Below are positions 35,052 to 44,397 of a DNA stretch of 64,000 nucleotides, piece after piece. Both the position numbers and the translations under genes were made by a program. How positions within the stretch are numbered: position 1 is the stretch's first letter; every line of letters begins with the position of its first letter. Source of the DNA: JAAYJT01 sp037445555 (GTDB lineage Bacteria > Bacteroidota > Bacteroidia > Bacteroidales > JAAYJT01). Location of the stretch: contig JBBIKG010000001.1 of the NCBI GenBank assembly GCA_037445555.1, forward strand, positions 62,001-126,000. The letters are read 5' to 3'. The notes beneath the pieces are model-generated. The model was given only the letters and a program-made list of their open reading frames with translations, was not told the origin of the DNA and did no database searches.

Positions 35052-36359
35052 ATGAGCCTATATAAAGAACTTGTTAATAAAGAAGCGGCCCTCTCAGTGA
35101 TAGGCCTTGGCTACGTTGGGCTGCCCATAGCCCTTGAGTTTGCACGTAAATTTCGTGTGGTGGGGTTCGATATCCGTGCCGATCGCATCGAAATGATGAA
35201 GAATCACATCGATCCCAGCCATGAACTCGATCCCGGGGCCTTTTCCAATACCGATATCCTGTTTACTACCAATGCTGATGACCTGAAACAAGCTTCTTTT
35301 CACATCGTAGCCGTTCCCACCCCCATCGATGCGCACAACATGCCCGACCTCAGCCCCTTACTTGCGGCAACGCGTACAGTAGGATCGGTGTTGAAAAACG
35401 GCGACTATGTAGTTTATGAATCGACCGTTTATCCCGGATGTACTGAAGAGGATTGTGTTCCTCTTCTCGAACAACTTTCGGGGCTTACCTGTACAAAAGA
35501 CTTCAAGGTGGGATACTCTCCTGAACGTATCAACCCCGGCGATAAGGAACACACGCTTGCAACCATAATCAAAGTGGTTTCGGGATGCGACTCCGAATCA
35601 CTCGATACTATTGCCGAAATCTACTCAGATGTAGTGAAAGCAGGCATTTTCAAGGCATCGTCCATCAAAGTGGCTGAAGCAGCCAAGATAATTGAAAATA
35701 CCCAGCGCGACATCAATATTGCGTTTATGAACGAATTATCGAAAATTTTTAACCGCATGAAAATAAATACCTATGAGGTGCTTGAGGCTGCAGGAACAAA
35801 ATGGAATTTCCTTCGCTTTAATCCCGGATTGGTAGGGGGGCATTGCATCGGGGTAGATCCATATTACCTGGTATATAAGGCGCGTGAACTAGGCTATCAC
35901 CCGCAGGTGATCAATGCCGGCCGGTTTATCAACGACAGTATGGGCTTTTATGTAGCAAAACATGTAGTTAAAAAACTGATTGCCTCAGATATATTCGTAA
36001 ATAAAAGCCGAGTGCTCGTCATGGGTGTAACCTTTAAGGAAAATGTCAGCGACCTCCGGAATTCGCGTGTTCCCGACATCATTAATGAATTAAAAAGCTA
36101 CAATGTACATGTTGACGCAACCGATCCGTTAGCCGACAGCCGGGAATTTGCGCACGAGTACCAACTGCCCTGTTTGCTGGAAATGAAGTCGGTCGAACCC
36201 GGACAGTACGATGCAGTCATTGTGGCTGTCGGGCACGATATTTATAAAACGCTCCTGGAAGAAGATTTCAAGAAACTAATGAAAGACGGGGGTATTCTTT
36301 TTGATCTGAAAGGCATTTACCGAAACAAAATCGCAAATCTGGGCTACTGGAGCCTGTAA
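35052..36359 (+). CDS. UDP-N-acetyl-D-hexosamine dehydrogenase (TviB/WbpO-like)
   Basis: 435 aa member of the UDP-glucose/UDP-GlcNAc dehydrogenase family. NAD-binding GLGYVGLPIALEFARKF, VAVPTPID, STVYPGCTEEDCVPLL, GYSPERINPGD, then the catalytic-cysteine motif GLVGGHCIGVDPYYL and the C-terminal MGVTFKENVSDLRNSR. This pattern fits the TviB/WbpO group that oxidises UDP-GalNAc or UDP-GlcNAc to the uronic acid for capsule or O-antigen. The ATG at 35052 was chosen over an upstream start in the promoter region. It pairs functionally with the upstream epimerase. Confidence 0.93.
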   Translation: MSLYKELVNKEAALSVIGLGYVGLPIALEFARKFRVVGFDIRADRIEMMKNHIDPSHELDPGAFSNTDILFTTNADDLKQASFHIVAVPTPIDAHNMPDLSPLLAATRTVGSVLKNGDYVVYESTVYPGCTEEDCVPLLEQLSGLTCTKDFKVGYSPERINPGDKEHTLATIIKVVSGCDSESLDTIAEIYSDVVKAGIFKASSIKVAEAAKIIENTQRDINIAFMNELSKIFNRMKINTYEVLEAAGTKWNFLRFNPGLVGGHCIGVDPYYLVYKARELGYHPQVINAGRFINDSMGFYVAKHVVKKLIASDIFVNKSRVLVMGVTFKENVSDLRNSRVPDIINELKSYNVHVDATDPLADSREFAHEYQLPCLLEMKSVEPGQYDAVIVAVGHDIYKTLLEEDFKKLMKDGGILFDLKGIYRNKIANLGYWSL

Positions 36360-36437
36360 ACACGATTCATCTGAGAATTGTTTCATATAGGAGTTCCTAA
36401 ACTTTTGTTAGAACCCGCCCCATAATGAGATCTTGCC

Positions 36438-37022
36438 TCATCGATTGATGGCATTCCGATACATAGGCGACAGATTGAACTTTTCAGGAAATTTTGCTGT
36501 GATCTGGCTGTAAAACTCATCGATCATGGCCTGGTCATGTTCGAACTTAGGCGACGGCCAGAACATTTTATGCACCCCGGCAATTTTCTTCCTATAATCC
36601 AGATATGCCATCACGACAGGAACTTTTGCATGGCTGGCAATATACCAATACCCCCGTTTCCATTCCTTGCGCAGGCTGCGGGTGCCTTCGGGCGTGATAG
36701 CGATGACCATATCAGGTTTTTTACAAAACATCTCAGATATCTCCAGCACCACGTTGTTGCTGTGAGACCGATCGACAGGTATACCTCCCATGTGTCTAAT
36801 AAGTACTCCCAACGGAAAGAAAAATGCCTCTTTTTTAATGAGGAAATAAGCTTTGACCCTGATGGCCCAAAGAGCTAATCTGCCTATGACAAAATCCCAG
36901 TTGCTTGTATGCGGCGCCATAATCAGCACAAAACGTCGCTGTGTGTCAGGAATGTCGTAAAACACTTTCCATCCGGCACACCGTAAAATAAATTTTGATA
37001 AACAGGCCAGCATATGCATCAT
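36438..37022 (-). CDS. 1-acyl-sn-glycerol-3-phosphate acyltransferase-like (PlsC fold)
   Basis: About 194 aa from the ATG at 37022; the upstream TTG at 37028 is less likely, and an ATG at 37013 is possible. The HX4D acyltransferase motif is in APHTSNWDFVIGR, with KKEAFFFPLG and then TPEGTRSLRKEWKRGYWYI as the substrate-phosphate motif. It lacks long membrane segments, as in the short PlsC-like proteins common in Bacteroidota. The exact acceptor (lysophosphatidate or other) is unknown. It follows dnaX by 17 bases on the same strand. Confidence 0.8.
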   Translation of the reverse strand: MMHMLACLSKFILRCAGWKVFYDIPDTQRRFVLIMAPHTSNWDFVIGRLALWAIRVKAYFLIKKEAFFFPLGVLIRHMGGIPVDRSHSNNVVLEISEMFCKKPDMVIAITPEGTRSLRKEWKRGYWYIASHAKVPVVMAYLDYRKKIAGVHKMFWPSPKFEHDQAMIDEFYSQITAKFPEKFNLSPMYRNAINR

Positions 37023-37039
37023 ATACAATTATGAGCTGA

Positions 37040-38788
37040 TCAGTAATCAATGTCGAGATTCAACTGCTCTTTAAGTTTTGCCAGCTCAGGGTTTTTTTCA
37101 AGCATCTTGCGAAACTTTTCAACGGGGGTGTATGGAATATCAGCAACTGATTTCGACTCAACAAGGGGTGTGTTGATTGTCAAACGGGGTGTTCCGAGTT
37201 TCTTGCGAAGGAAATCGATCAAATCGGATTTGTGATCCTGAATTTCTTTAAGCTGCACCTGGCTTGTGATGGGGTATTCAATCACGCCCTTTGATGCATC
37301 TGCCACTCTTACTTCGCCAAAAGTTAGGGTAGCATGCAAATTGGGCGACTCGGAGGCCACCGACTGGGCGAATGCAGCCCAGTACTTTTCCAGGTCAGCT
37401 TGCAAAATGTAGGCTGTCTGACTTTCCTCTTCATAATTGTTTTCGTCTGCCCCGTTCTCATCTGTTTTCGGAAGGGTTTGTGCAGGAGTACCTGGCGGGC
37501 TTGTTTTTATTGAAGTGGTCGTTGGCATACCAACCGGTGCTATGCCAGTTTTTTTAATGAGTTCTGCGGGCGGTACAAAGATAGGCTTGTTGGCCTCTGC
37601 TGGTTTGGGCGGCGGCAAAGGAGGAGTTGGCTTTACGTTGGCCTGAGGTTGACCAGCGGCGTCCTCTAAAGCTTTCGAACCGGATAAAGATATTGGCCTG
37701 ATTAATGCCATCATTTGCAAAATGGCCATTTCAACCAGTAACCTCTTATTGTTACTTACCCGGTAATCAAGATCGCAGCGGTTTACTATTTCGAGCGATT
37801 TGAGCAGAAATTCTGAAATGCACTGATCGGCTTGCCGGCGGTATCTTTCCTTCAAAGCCGCCCCGGCTTCGAGCAACCTCAGAGTAGCTGTATCTTGACT
37901 CACAAGCAAGCTACGCAAATGCTCGCCAAGTCCAATAATAAAATGTTGCCCGTCAAACCCGTTTGCCAGAACATTGTCCACGATTACCAGTGCCTCGGAA
38001 ACACTGTTGGTTAGAAAGGCGTCCACCAGCCTGAAATAGTAGTCATAATCAAGCACATTCAGGTTAGTTATAACATGCCGATAGGTGATGTTACTCCCGC
38101 TGAAACTGACGAGCTGATCAAAAATGGAAAGTGCATCGCGCATTGCTCCATCGGCTTTTTGAGCGATTATGTGCAAGGCTTCCGGCTCAGCCGTTATCCC
38201 TTCGTTTGATGCCACTCTGGTGAGCTGCAACATAATATCTTCCACACTTATGCGCTTGAAGTCAAAAATCTGGCACCTCGAGAGTACTGTTGGTATTATC
38301 TTGTGTTTCTCGGTGGTTGCCAGGATGAACTTGGCATAGGACGGCGGTTCTTCCAGCGTTTTAAGAAACGCATTAAAGGCCGATTGCGAAAGCATATGCA
38401 CCTCATCTATGGTATACACCTTATATCTGGCTCCCTGCGGAGGAATCCGAACCTGGTCAACCAAAGTCCGGATATCGTCAACTGAATTGTTAGATGCCGC
38501 ATCGAGTTCATATATATTGAAAGAGGCCGATGTATTGAATGATTTGCACGATACACATTCATTGCATGCTTCTCCCTCTTTTGTAATCTGATTACAGTTT
38601 ATGGTTTTCGCCAAAATTCGAGCGCAGGTGGTTTTTCCTACGCCTCGTGGGCCGCAGAACAGAAAAGCCTGGGCAAGCTGGTTGTTCAGTATCGCATTTC
38701 GGAGTGTTGTGGTTATGGCATGCTGGCCCACAACAGATTCAAATGTTGCAGGGCGGTATTTGCGTGCGGAGACAATGAAGTTTTCCAA
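37040..38788 (-). CDS. dnaX: DNA polymerase III subunits gamma/tau
   Basis: 582 aa clamp-loader ATPase. Walker A GPRGVGKTT (46-54), zinc-binding cysteines at C65, C75, C78 and C81, Walker B with DEVHMLS, and the sensor/SRC motif LSRCQIFDF. Domain III is followed by a proline-rich linker (about 380-450) and a tau-type C-terminal region, so this encodes the long form. The only start before an in-frame TAA stop is TTG at 38788; there is no ATG. The N-terminus MENFIVSARKYRPATFESVVGQ is otherwise standard. A -7 box lies 65 bases upstream. Confidence 0.96.
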   Translation of the reverse strand: MENFIVSARKYRPATFESVVGQHAITTTLRNAILNNQLAQAFLFCGPRGVGKTTCARILAKTINCNQITKEGEACNECVSCKSFNTSASFNIYELDAASNNSVDDIRTLVDQVRIPPQGARYKVYTIDEVHMLSQSAFNAFLKTLEEPPSYAKFILATTEKHKIIPTVLSRCQIFDFKRISVEDIMLQLTRVASNEGITAEPEALHIIAQKADGAMRDALSIFDQLVSFSGSNITYRHVITNLNVLDYDYYFRLVDAFLTNSVSEALVIVDNVLANGFDGQHFIIGLGEHLRSLLVSQDTATLRLLEAGAALKERYRRQADQCISEFLLKSLEIVNRCDLDYRVSNNKRLLVEMAILQMMALIRPISLSGSKALEDAAGQPQANVKPTPPLPPPKPAEANKPIFVPPAELIKKTGIAPVGMPTTTSIKTSPPGTPAQTLPKTDENGADENNYEEESQTAYILQADLEKYWAAFAQSVASESPNLHATLTFGEVRVADASKGVIEYPITSQVQLKEIQDHKSDLIDFLRKKLGTPRLTINTPLVESKSVADIPYTPVEKFRKMLEKNPELAKLKEQLNLDIDY

Positions 38789-38852
38789 TGTGCAGGTAAT
38801 TTATTCTGAATGACCGTCGTGACTTCACACTTAGGACGTGGTCATGCTTTAG

Positions 38853-38860
38853 CAAATATA
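38853..38860 (-). promoter_or_regulatory. -7 box TATATTTG for dnaX
   Basis: Exact TAnnTTTG on the minus strand, 64 bases before the dnaX TTG start. Confidence 0.45.
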
Positions 38861-38965
38861 CAATAAGCCTGGAAACGGCAGTAGTTCTTTTCGCCGATTG
38901 TTGACAAAATCATGCTAGCTGAAGGTAATATATTTAGAATGAACAGGGAGTGCCTGATGAATCAT

Positions 38966-38973
38966 TATATTTG
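38966..38973 (+). promoter_or_regulatory. -7 box TATATTTG for the deacetylase-like gene
   Basis: Exact TAnnTTTG, 36 bases before the ATG at 39010. It lies inside the longer upstream reading frame, supporting the later start. Confidence 0.5.
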
Positions 38974-39009
38974 TATTGCTCCAGTAAGCATCATACCTCG
39001 CATAAACCC

Positions 39010-40314
39010 ATGATTCTGATCCTTGTTCCTAAAGTAACCTCACGTCTTCATTACTCCCTGAAGCTAATGCTTAGGGTTTTGATGGGACAGGATTTTCGTC
39101 TTACTTCAAGCAGCGAGGAGTTTAACGCGTTTCAGGGAATCAAATTCAGTTATGGCCCTGAGCCTCATCCGGGTCTTCATTTCTATTCCGACACCCTGCT
39201 TTTTGAAACCGGCATTAAAGCTCCACGCACGGTTGTTGAGCAATTTGATGGACTTAAGGTGTTGTTTCCGGTCATGAAACCCGAAGCTCCCTTACCTTTC
39301 GATCCGTTCGCAGCAACTTTCTATATGGTATCGCGGTACGAAGAATATTTGCCATATCGAAAGGATCATTACGGTAGGTTTCCTGTAATTGAAAGCCTGG
39401 CTTTTCGCGAAGGATTCCTTGATCGGCCTGTGGTGCATCTCTGGGCTGCAAGTGTCGCGCGGGTTTTGAAGGAGCATTTCCCTCAAATCGTTCTTTCTAA
39501 GCTCAAATTCAAATTTATTCCCACCTACGATATTGACCAGGCATGGGCTTATCTTTCAAAAGGCATCTTGCGTACAGCATATGCACTGTTGAAGAACATG
39601 TATCGCGGGGAGTTACCTAACGCCTACGAACGGCTTCAGGTGCTGGCCCGCCGCATGCCCGATCCCTATGATACTTACGACTATCAGTTTACTTTGCATC
39701 GCCAGTATTCTCTTGATCCAGTTTACTTCATCCTCTTTGCGCGATATAACCGATACGACCGTAATATACCTATGCAAAGCGCCCGGTTTGCAAAACTCAT
39801 ATTGAATCTGGCCGATAATGCTCAGGTAGGCATTCACCCGTCTTTTGCCTCCAACGAAGACGAAATGATACTCAGGTTCGAGACCGCCGCTCTTTCTGAA
39901 TTGCTTCATCGTGAGGTAACACATAGCCGTCAGCATTTCATTAAACTGCTGCTGCCACATACCTATCGTAATCTGATAACTCTCGACATTACACACGATT
40001 ATTCTATGGGATTTGTAGCCCGTCCCGGTTTCAGAGCCGGAATATGTGTACCCTTTCCATTTTATGACCTCGATCTCGAAACCGAAACTTCACTGACGGT
40101 GGTACCTTTTACGGTGATGGACGGAACGTTACGGGACTATATGAATCTGAGCCCCGAGGAAGCCTGGGAAGTAATCTCAGGTCTGATTGACGAGGTTAGG
40201 GCAGTAGACGGGTCCTTTGTAAGTTTGTGGCATAACGATTCGCTTAGCGAAACCGGCAGGTGGAAAGGATGGCGTAAGGTGTATGAAAAACTGGTACAAA
40301 AAGCTATGGAATAA
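39010..40314 (+). CDS. Polysaccharide-deacetylase-like protein with N-terminal DUF7033-type domain
   Basis: 434 aa. The N-terminal part (about 1-160) resembles the DUF7033 domain found ahead of deacetylase domains in Bacteroidota. The second part starts with FIPTYDIDQAWAYLSKG, where a YDID motif is the likely first metal site, then EVTHSRQHFIKLLLP (HSRQHF motif), DITHDYSMGFVARPGFRAG, and a final ...VSLWHNDSLSETGRWKGW (HND). It may remove N-acetyl groups from cell-wall or surface glycan; no signal peptide, so it may act on a cytoplasmic or membrane-linked precursor. The next gene is 15 bases downstream. Confidence 0.8.
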   Translation: MILILVPKVTSRLHYSLKLMLRVLMGQDFRLTSSSEEFNAFQGIKFSYGPEPHPGLHFYSDTLLFETGIKAPRTVVEQFDGLKVLFPVMKPEAPLPFDPFAATFYMVSRYEEYLPYRKDHYGRFPVIESLAFREGFLDRPVVHLWAASVARVLKEHFPQIVLSKLKFKFIPTYDIDQAWAYLSKGILRTAYALLKNMYRGELPNAYERLQVLARRMPDPYDTYDYQFTLHRQYSLDPVYFILFARYNRYDRNIPMQSARFAKLILNLADNAQVGIHPSFASNEDEMILRFETAALSELLHREVTHSRQHFIKLLLPHTYRNLITLDITHDYSMGFVARPGFRAGICVPFPFYDLDLETETSLTVVPFTVMDGTLRDYMNLSPEEAWEVISGLIDEVRAVDGSFVSLWHNDSLSETGRWKGWRKVYEKLVQKAME

Positions 40315-40329
40315 AAGCCCCCAGAATCT

Positions 40330-41262
40330 ATGATCCGGTTTCTGCAAAATCACGAAATTGACAGGCAGCAGTGGGACTACTGTATCGAGCATGCCTACAA
40401 TGGCAATATCTATGCATGGTCATGGTATCTGGATATTGTATGTCCCGAATGGAATGCCCTGGTCAAGGGGCGTTACAGCCAGGTGTTTCCGCTTACTGCC
40501 CGTCGCAAATGGGGAATCCCCTATATTTCCCAGCCCCCTTTTGCCCAGCAACTTGGGCTCTTTTCGTGCGGCTCGCCAGGTAACGATAGTACGAATGAGT
40601 TCATTGAGCAGCTACTGCGCCATTATTCCTTTGCCGAAATGAATCTCAACAGCTACAACCTATTATCTGTCATTCATGGCAAACTCAGAATGCTGCGAAA
40701 TTATGAGCTGGACCTCCTTCAGCCTTATATGAATCTCAGGCTGATGTATTCGGAAAATGCCATTCGCAATATTTTGAAAGCCCAAAAGGGGCGGGTTTCC
40801 GTTTCGCCAGGGGCCGATCCAAAAGCTATCATTGATTTATTCAGAGAAAACAAGGGAACCGAACTTAAGAATTTTAGCCCATCGCATTATCAGATCATCG
40901 AACGTTTATCCTACGCCTGCCTGCATCGCCGCGCTGCTGTGTGCTATGGCGCGTATTCAAACCAAAATCAACTGATAGCCGGGGCAATTCTATTTCAAAG
41001 CCATAGCCGCATGGTACTCATTTTTTCGGCATGCAATGCCCAGGCGCGCGAAACCGGGGCCATGCACCTGCTGATTGATACCATCATTCAATGCTATGCG
41101 GGCAAAAGCATCACATTCGATTTCGAAGGATCTGAAATACCAGGCCTGGCGAGATTTTATTCAGGGTTTGGACCTAAAGAGGTGAAGTATCCCCAGCTGC
41201 ATATAAATCGTCTTGCGCTCATCCCACGGATCGCGGTTAGGATTATAAAAGCAATGAGTTGA
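40330..41262 (+). CDS. FemAB/GNAT-like acyltransferase family protein
   Basis: 310 aa, no signal peptide. The layout looks like the two-lobe FemAB/BioF2-like GNAT proteins found in envelope glycan clusters: N-terminal lobe with AYNGNIYAWSWYLDIVCPEW and PPFAQQLGLFS, C-terminal lobe with a GNAT-like core LIAGAILFQSHSRMVLIFSA and DFEGSEIPGLARFYSGFG, as in peptidoglycan or lipid acyl transfer. I do not recognise a specific substrate. It is probably co-transcribed with the deacetylase-like gene, so a joint role in envelope glycan modification is likely but unproven. Confidence 0.65.
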   Translation: MIRFLQNHEIDRQQWDYCIEHAYNGNIYAWSWYLDIVCPEWNALVKGRYSQVFPLTARRKWGIPYISQPPFAQQLGLFSCGSPGNDSTNEFIEQLLRHYSFAEMNLNSYNLLSVIHGKLRMLRNYELDLLQPYMNLRLMYSENAIRNILKAQKGRVSVSPGADPKAIIDLFRENKGTELKNFSPSHYQIIERLSYACLHRRAAVCYGAYSNQNQLIAGAILFQSHSRMVLIFSACNAQARETGAMHLLIDTIIQCYAGKSITFDFEGSEIPGLARFYSGFGPKEVKYPQLHINRLALIPRIAVRIIKAMS

Positions 41263-41292
41263 ATAATTCCTGATCCTCGCCACAATTTTATT

Positions 41293-41300
41293 TACATTTG
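41293..41300 (+). promoter_or_regulatory. -7 box TACATTTG for upp
   Basis: Exact TAnnTTTG. Transcription would start near 41307, after a possible GTG start at 41303, which rules that start out. Confidence 0.55.
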
Positions 41301-41338
41301 CAGTGCATGAGCAAGTTTCTTTCAATCAAATCACACCC

Positions 41339-41992
41339 ATGATCATCAATGTTTTAGGAAACAGAAACACGATTCTTGACCAGTACATTGCCGAAATGCG
41401 TGATGCGAATGTGCAGGGCGACCCAATGCGGTTCAGGCTGAATCTTGAGCGATATGGACAGCTTGTTGCCTATGAGCTCAGTAAGGAACTTGCCTATAAG
41501 AACGAGGAAATAATTACCCCGCTTGGTACTGCATCAGGACCTGTGCTAGCCGAACATCCTGTTATAGCTTCTATCCTTAGAGCAGGCCTACCCCTGCACA
41601 ACGGACTTCTTGCCATTTTTGACAAAGCATCCAATGCATTTGTTTCTGCTTACAGAAAACATACGAAGGATGGCTCATTCGATGTGATGGTCGATTACAT
41701 TTCCAGTCCTGACATAGAAGGAAAGGTGCTTATCCTTGCAGATGCGATGCTGGCTACCGGATTGTCGCTGTTCCTGTGCCTGCGCGAATTGCTCACACAC
41801 GGCAAACCGAGACATATTCATATTGTTTCTGTTTTGGCCAGCGTAGAGGGAGTTGAATATATCAAAAGAAACCTCGCCGGCCTTCAGGTGACCCTATGGG
41901 TTGGGGCTATTGATGATGAACTCACTGCGCAGGCATACATAGTTCCCGGATTGGGTGATGCAGGCGACCTTGCCTATGGCTTAAAAAATTAA
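41339..41992 (+). CDS. upp: Uracil phosphoribosyltransferase
   Basis: 217 aa, starting at the ATG at 41339 (MIINVLGNRNTILDQYIAEMRD); the longer frame begins before the likely transcript start. Salvages uracil with PRPP to UMP in the cytoplasm. Motifs: TPLGTASGPVLAEHPVIASILRAGLPL, the PRPP-binding region VLILADAMLATGLSLFLCL, VSVLASVEGVEYI, and the C-terminal loop ELTAQAYIVPGLGDAGDLAYG, which is the uracil-specific signature. The following permease starts 10 bases after the stop, so they may share a transcript. Confidence 0.95.
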   Translation: MIINVLGNRNTILDQYIAEMRDANVQGDPMRFRLNLERYGQLVAYELSKELAYKNEEIITPLGTASGPVLAEHPVIASILRAGLPLHNGLLAIFDKASNAFVSAYRKHTKDGSFDVMVDYISSPDIEGKVLILADAMLATGLSLFLCLRELLTHGKPRHIHIVSVLASVEGVEYIKRNLAGLQVTLWVGAIDDELTAQAYIVPGLGDAGDLAYGLKN

Positions 41993-42002
41993 AATCAGCA
42001 GC

Positions 42003-43259
42003 ATGAAAGCGGTTAGGGTTAAAAATTCGCTGGTCTTCGAAAATTTCAGAATTTCTCTGAACTCGATCAGAAGCCATATGCTTCGCAGTATACTCACTAT
42101 CTTAATCATTGCTTTCGGAATCATGGCCCTGGTCGGGATTCTTACCTCTATCGATGCCATCAGGTACTATTTAAACTCCAACTTCTCGAGGATGGGCGCC
42201 AATACGCTAACCATCCAAAATCGCGGCCTGAGGGTAAGGATGGGCAATCGAAGCACTAACCCTAAAAATTACAGGCCAATAACCTGGGATGAAGCCCGGT
42301 CGTTCAAGCAAGAGTTTAATAACCAAACGGCTGTTTCGATATTCGTTTACGGCACAGGCACAGCCACCATTTCATTCGGGTCAGAAAAAACAAATCCCAA
42401 CACACCCGTAATTGGTACTGACGATCAATATATCATTACATCGGGCAATGAAATAGCTCATGGCCGAAACTTTACCATGCATGAACTTGAGAATGGCAAC
42501 CAGGTTGCTATTATCGGCCAAAACATTGTGACACGATTATTCAAGAAAACCGATCCGATAGGGCAGGTGATAGGCATCGGAGCTAACAAATACCGTGTGA
42601 TTGGTGTGTTAAAGGGAAAAGGGTCATCTGTTGGTTTTACTAGCGATAACCTGTGTTTGTTGCCAATTGAAAATGTCAGACGTGTGTTCTCAAGGCCAAA
42701 CGCTTCCTATTCTGTCAATCTGATGCCCAACGATCCGATGATGCTGGATGCCATTGAAGGAGAGGCTACTGGTTTATTCAGGGTTATTCGCAAGGTCAGA
42801 ACCGGCGAGGAGAACAATTTTGATATCTCGAAGAGCGATAATCTGGCCGAAATGCTATATGATAATCTGAAATACCTCCGTCTGGCTGCGACAATTATTG
42901 GACTCATAACCCTTGTTGGTGCTGCCATAGGTCTGATGAACATTATGTTGGTTTCAGTTACCGAACGAACTCAGGAAATCGGTGTACGAAAAGCAATTGG
43001 CGCCACCCGACGAACTATTCGCAATCAGTTTTTGGCCGAAGCCATTGTTATTGCACAACTCGGAGGTCTGGTCGGTATATTTTTAGGTATTCTTGCTGGC
43101 AATCTACTGTCTATCACCATTGGGTCGAAGTTCATCATACCTTGGGTCTGGATTTTTGGCGGAGTAGTGTTGTGCTTTATCGTTGCCTTGATTTCTGGCA
43201 TTTTGCCTGCTTCAAAAGCCGCCAACCTCGATCCCATCGAGTCTCTTCGCTATGAGTAA
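42003..43259 (+). CDS. ABC transporter permease (MacB/FtsX type), no ATPase adjacent
   Basis: 418 aa. Topology of the MacB_PCD plus FtsX families: a TM1 near residues 26-50 (LRSILTILIIAFGIMALVGILTSI), a large periplasmic domain (about 55-280), then three transmembrane segments, the first with GAAIGLMNIMLVSVTERTQEIGVRKAIGAT (the conserved FtsX motif) and a C-terminal PASKAANLDPIESLRYE. Proteins of this class export lipoproteins, peptides or macrolides or sense envelope stress. The cognate ATP-binding protein is not next to it. It follows upp by 10 bases. Confidence 0.93.
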   Translation: MKAVRVKNSLVFENFRISLNSIRSHMLRSILTILIIAFGIMALVGILTSIDAIRYYLNSNFSRMGANTLTIQNRGLRVRMGNRSTNPKNYRPITWDEARSFKQEFNNQTAVSIFVYGTGTATISFGSEKTNPNTPVIGTDDQYIITSGNEIAHGRNFTMHELENGNQVAIIGQNIVTRLFKKTDPIGQVIGIGANKYRVIGVLKGKGSSVGFTSDNLCLLPIENVRRVFSRPNASYSVNLMPNDPMMLDAIEGEATGLFRVIRKVRTGEENNFDISKSDNLAEMLYDNLKYLRLAATIIGLITLVGAAIGLMNIMLVSVTERTQEIGVRKAIGATRRTIRNQFLAEAIVIAQLGGLVGIFLGILAGNLLSITIGSKFIIPWVWIFGGVVLCFIVALISGILPASKAANLDPIESLRYE

Positions 43260-43271
43260 TCTGCACGGGCA

Positions 43272-44282
43272 TCACTTGTACTGCTGTACAATTTTTTTCA
43301 TAAACCCGGGGCTTCCCCAGGTTTCATACTCTCCTTGAAGTGAGTAATATATAAAAAAAGCCTCCAGCTCATTGTGTGCAAGTACATAAGCCTTTGCTTT
43401 TTCAAGCCCCATTACCATGAAGGCGGTAGCATAGGCATCGGCAGTCATGCAATCAGAGGCAATAACAGAGGTACTCAGTAGCGAGTGATTAACCGGATAC
43501 CCGGTTGCCGGATCAATGGTATGAGAATACCTTGTCCCGTTTTCCTCATAATAGCGGCGGTAATTGCCTGAGGTGGCAATGGCCTGATTTTCCAGCTCAA
43601 TCACGGCCTTCAGGTTGCGATCGTCATCCGCACTACGGGCAGGTTTTTCGATACCCACCTTCCACTTGGTCCGGTCGGGTTTGCGATTGCGGGCAAACAC
43701 TTCGCCCCCAATATCAACAATATAATACTGAATGCCCTGGGTTTCGATGAATTTTGAAAGAACATCCACCGCATAACCTTTGGCAATCGCATTAAAATCG
43801 ATTTTTGATCCGGGTAGTTTCTTAACTACGCGATTACCATCAAGATGAAAATACTTATATCCTATTAGACCTAGCAGGCTGTCAACGGCAGCCTTGTTCA
43901 GCATTTGGCGGTCTGTGTATCCGAATCCCCAGGCATTCACAAGCGGCCCCACCGAAAAGTCAAAGGTTCCTTCGGTCTTTTCTGCGATGTCAAGGGCTTT
44001 TACAAAGACTGTACGAAAAAGGTCATCAGATTCAACATTCGGGTCATTGTTGTTGATACGCGAAATTACCGAGTTGGGTTCCCACAATGAGAGGCTCATA
44101 TTAAATGCTTTGAGCAACGAATCAATCCGTGGCTGAAGATTTCGCCCTTGTTTGTCGAAATAGCTAATGCTGTAATAAGTGCCCATAGTCAGCCCCTGAA
44201 ATTTGATTAACTGGTAGCTGGCTGTCTTATTGCACGCCCCTATCGTCAGCAAAACTGATAAATAAACCAGAAGTCTTTTCAT
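43272..44282 (-). CDS. apbE: FAD:protein FMN transferase, lipoprotein
   Basis: 336 aa. Lipobox TIGAC (cysteine 17) marks an exported lipoprotein. ApbE transfers FMN from FAD to a threonine in targets such as NqrB and NqrC. Motifs: TMGTYYSISYFD, INNNDPN, DFSVGPLVNAWGFG, DFNAIAKGYAVDVLSK, DIGGEVFARN and SHTIDPATGYPVNHS, with the Mg-site region SDCMTADAYATAFMVMG. Its targets are encoded by the nqr operon upstream on the same strand, but a terminator lies between nqrF and apbE. Confidence 0.95.
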   Translation of the reverse strand: MKRLLVYLSVLLTIGACNKTASYQLIKFQGLTMGTYYSISYFDKQGRNLQPRIDSLLKAFNMSLSLWEPNSVISRINNNDPNVESDDLFRTVFVKALDIAEKTEGTFDFSVGPLVNAWGFGYTDRQMLNKAAVDSLLGLIGYKYFHLDGNRVVKKLPGSKIDFNAIAKGYAVDVLSKFIETQGIQYYIVDIGGEVFARNRKPDRTKWKVGIEKPARSADDDRNLKAVIELENQAIATSGNYRRYYEENGTRYSHTIDPATGYPVNHSLLSTSVIASDCMTADAYATAFMVMGLEKAKAYVLAHNELEAFFIYYSLQGEYETWGSPGFMKKIVQQYK

Positions 44283-44330
44283 AGTTCCTGAGGGTTTTTC
44301 GGTACGGTAGGTATAAATTTTATCATCTCA

Positions 44331-44360
44331 TAAAAAAGGCCGGATGTCATATTCCCGGCC
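44331..44360 (-). terminator. Rho-independent terminator after nqrF
   Basis: Arms GGCCGG (44338-44343) and CCGGCC (44355-44360), followed on the minus strand by TTTTTT. It ends the nqrA-F transcript 38 bases after nqrF. apbE would depend on read-through or its own promoter. Confidence 0.75.
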
Positions 44361-44397
44361 CTGATAGTGATTATATTATGTTTTCCATTGAGTGCTT

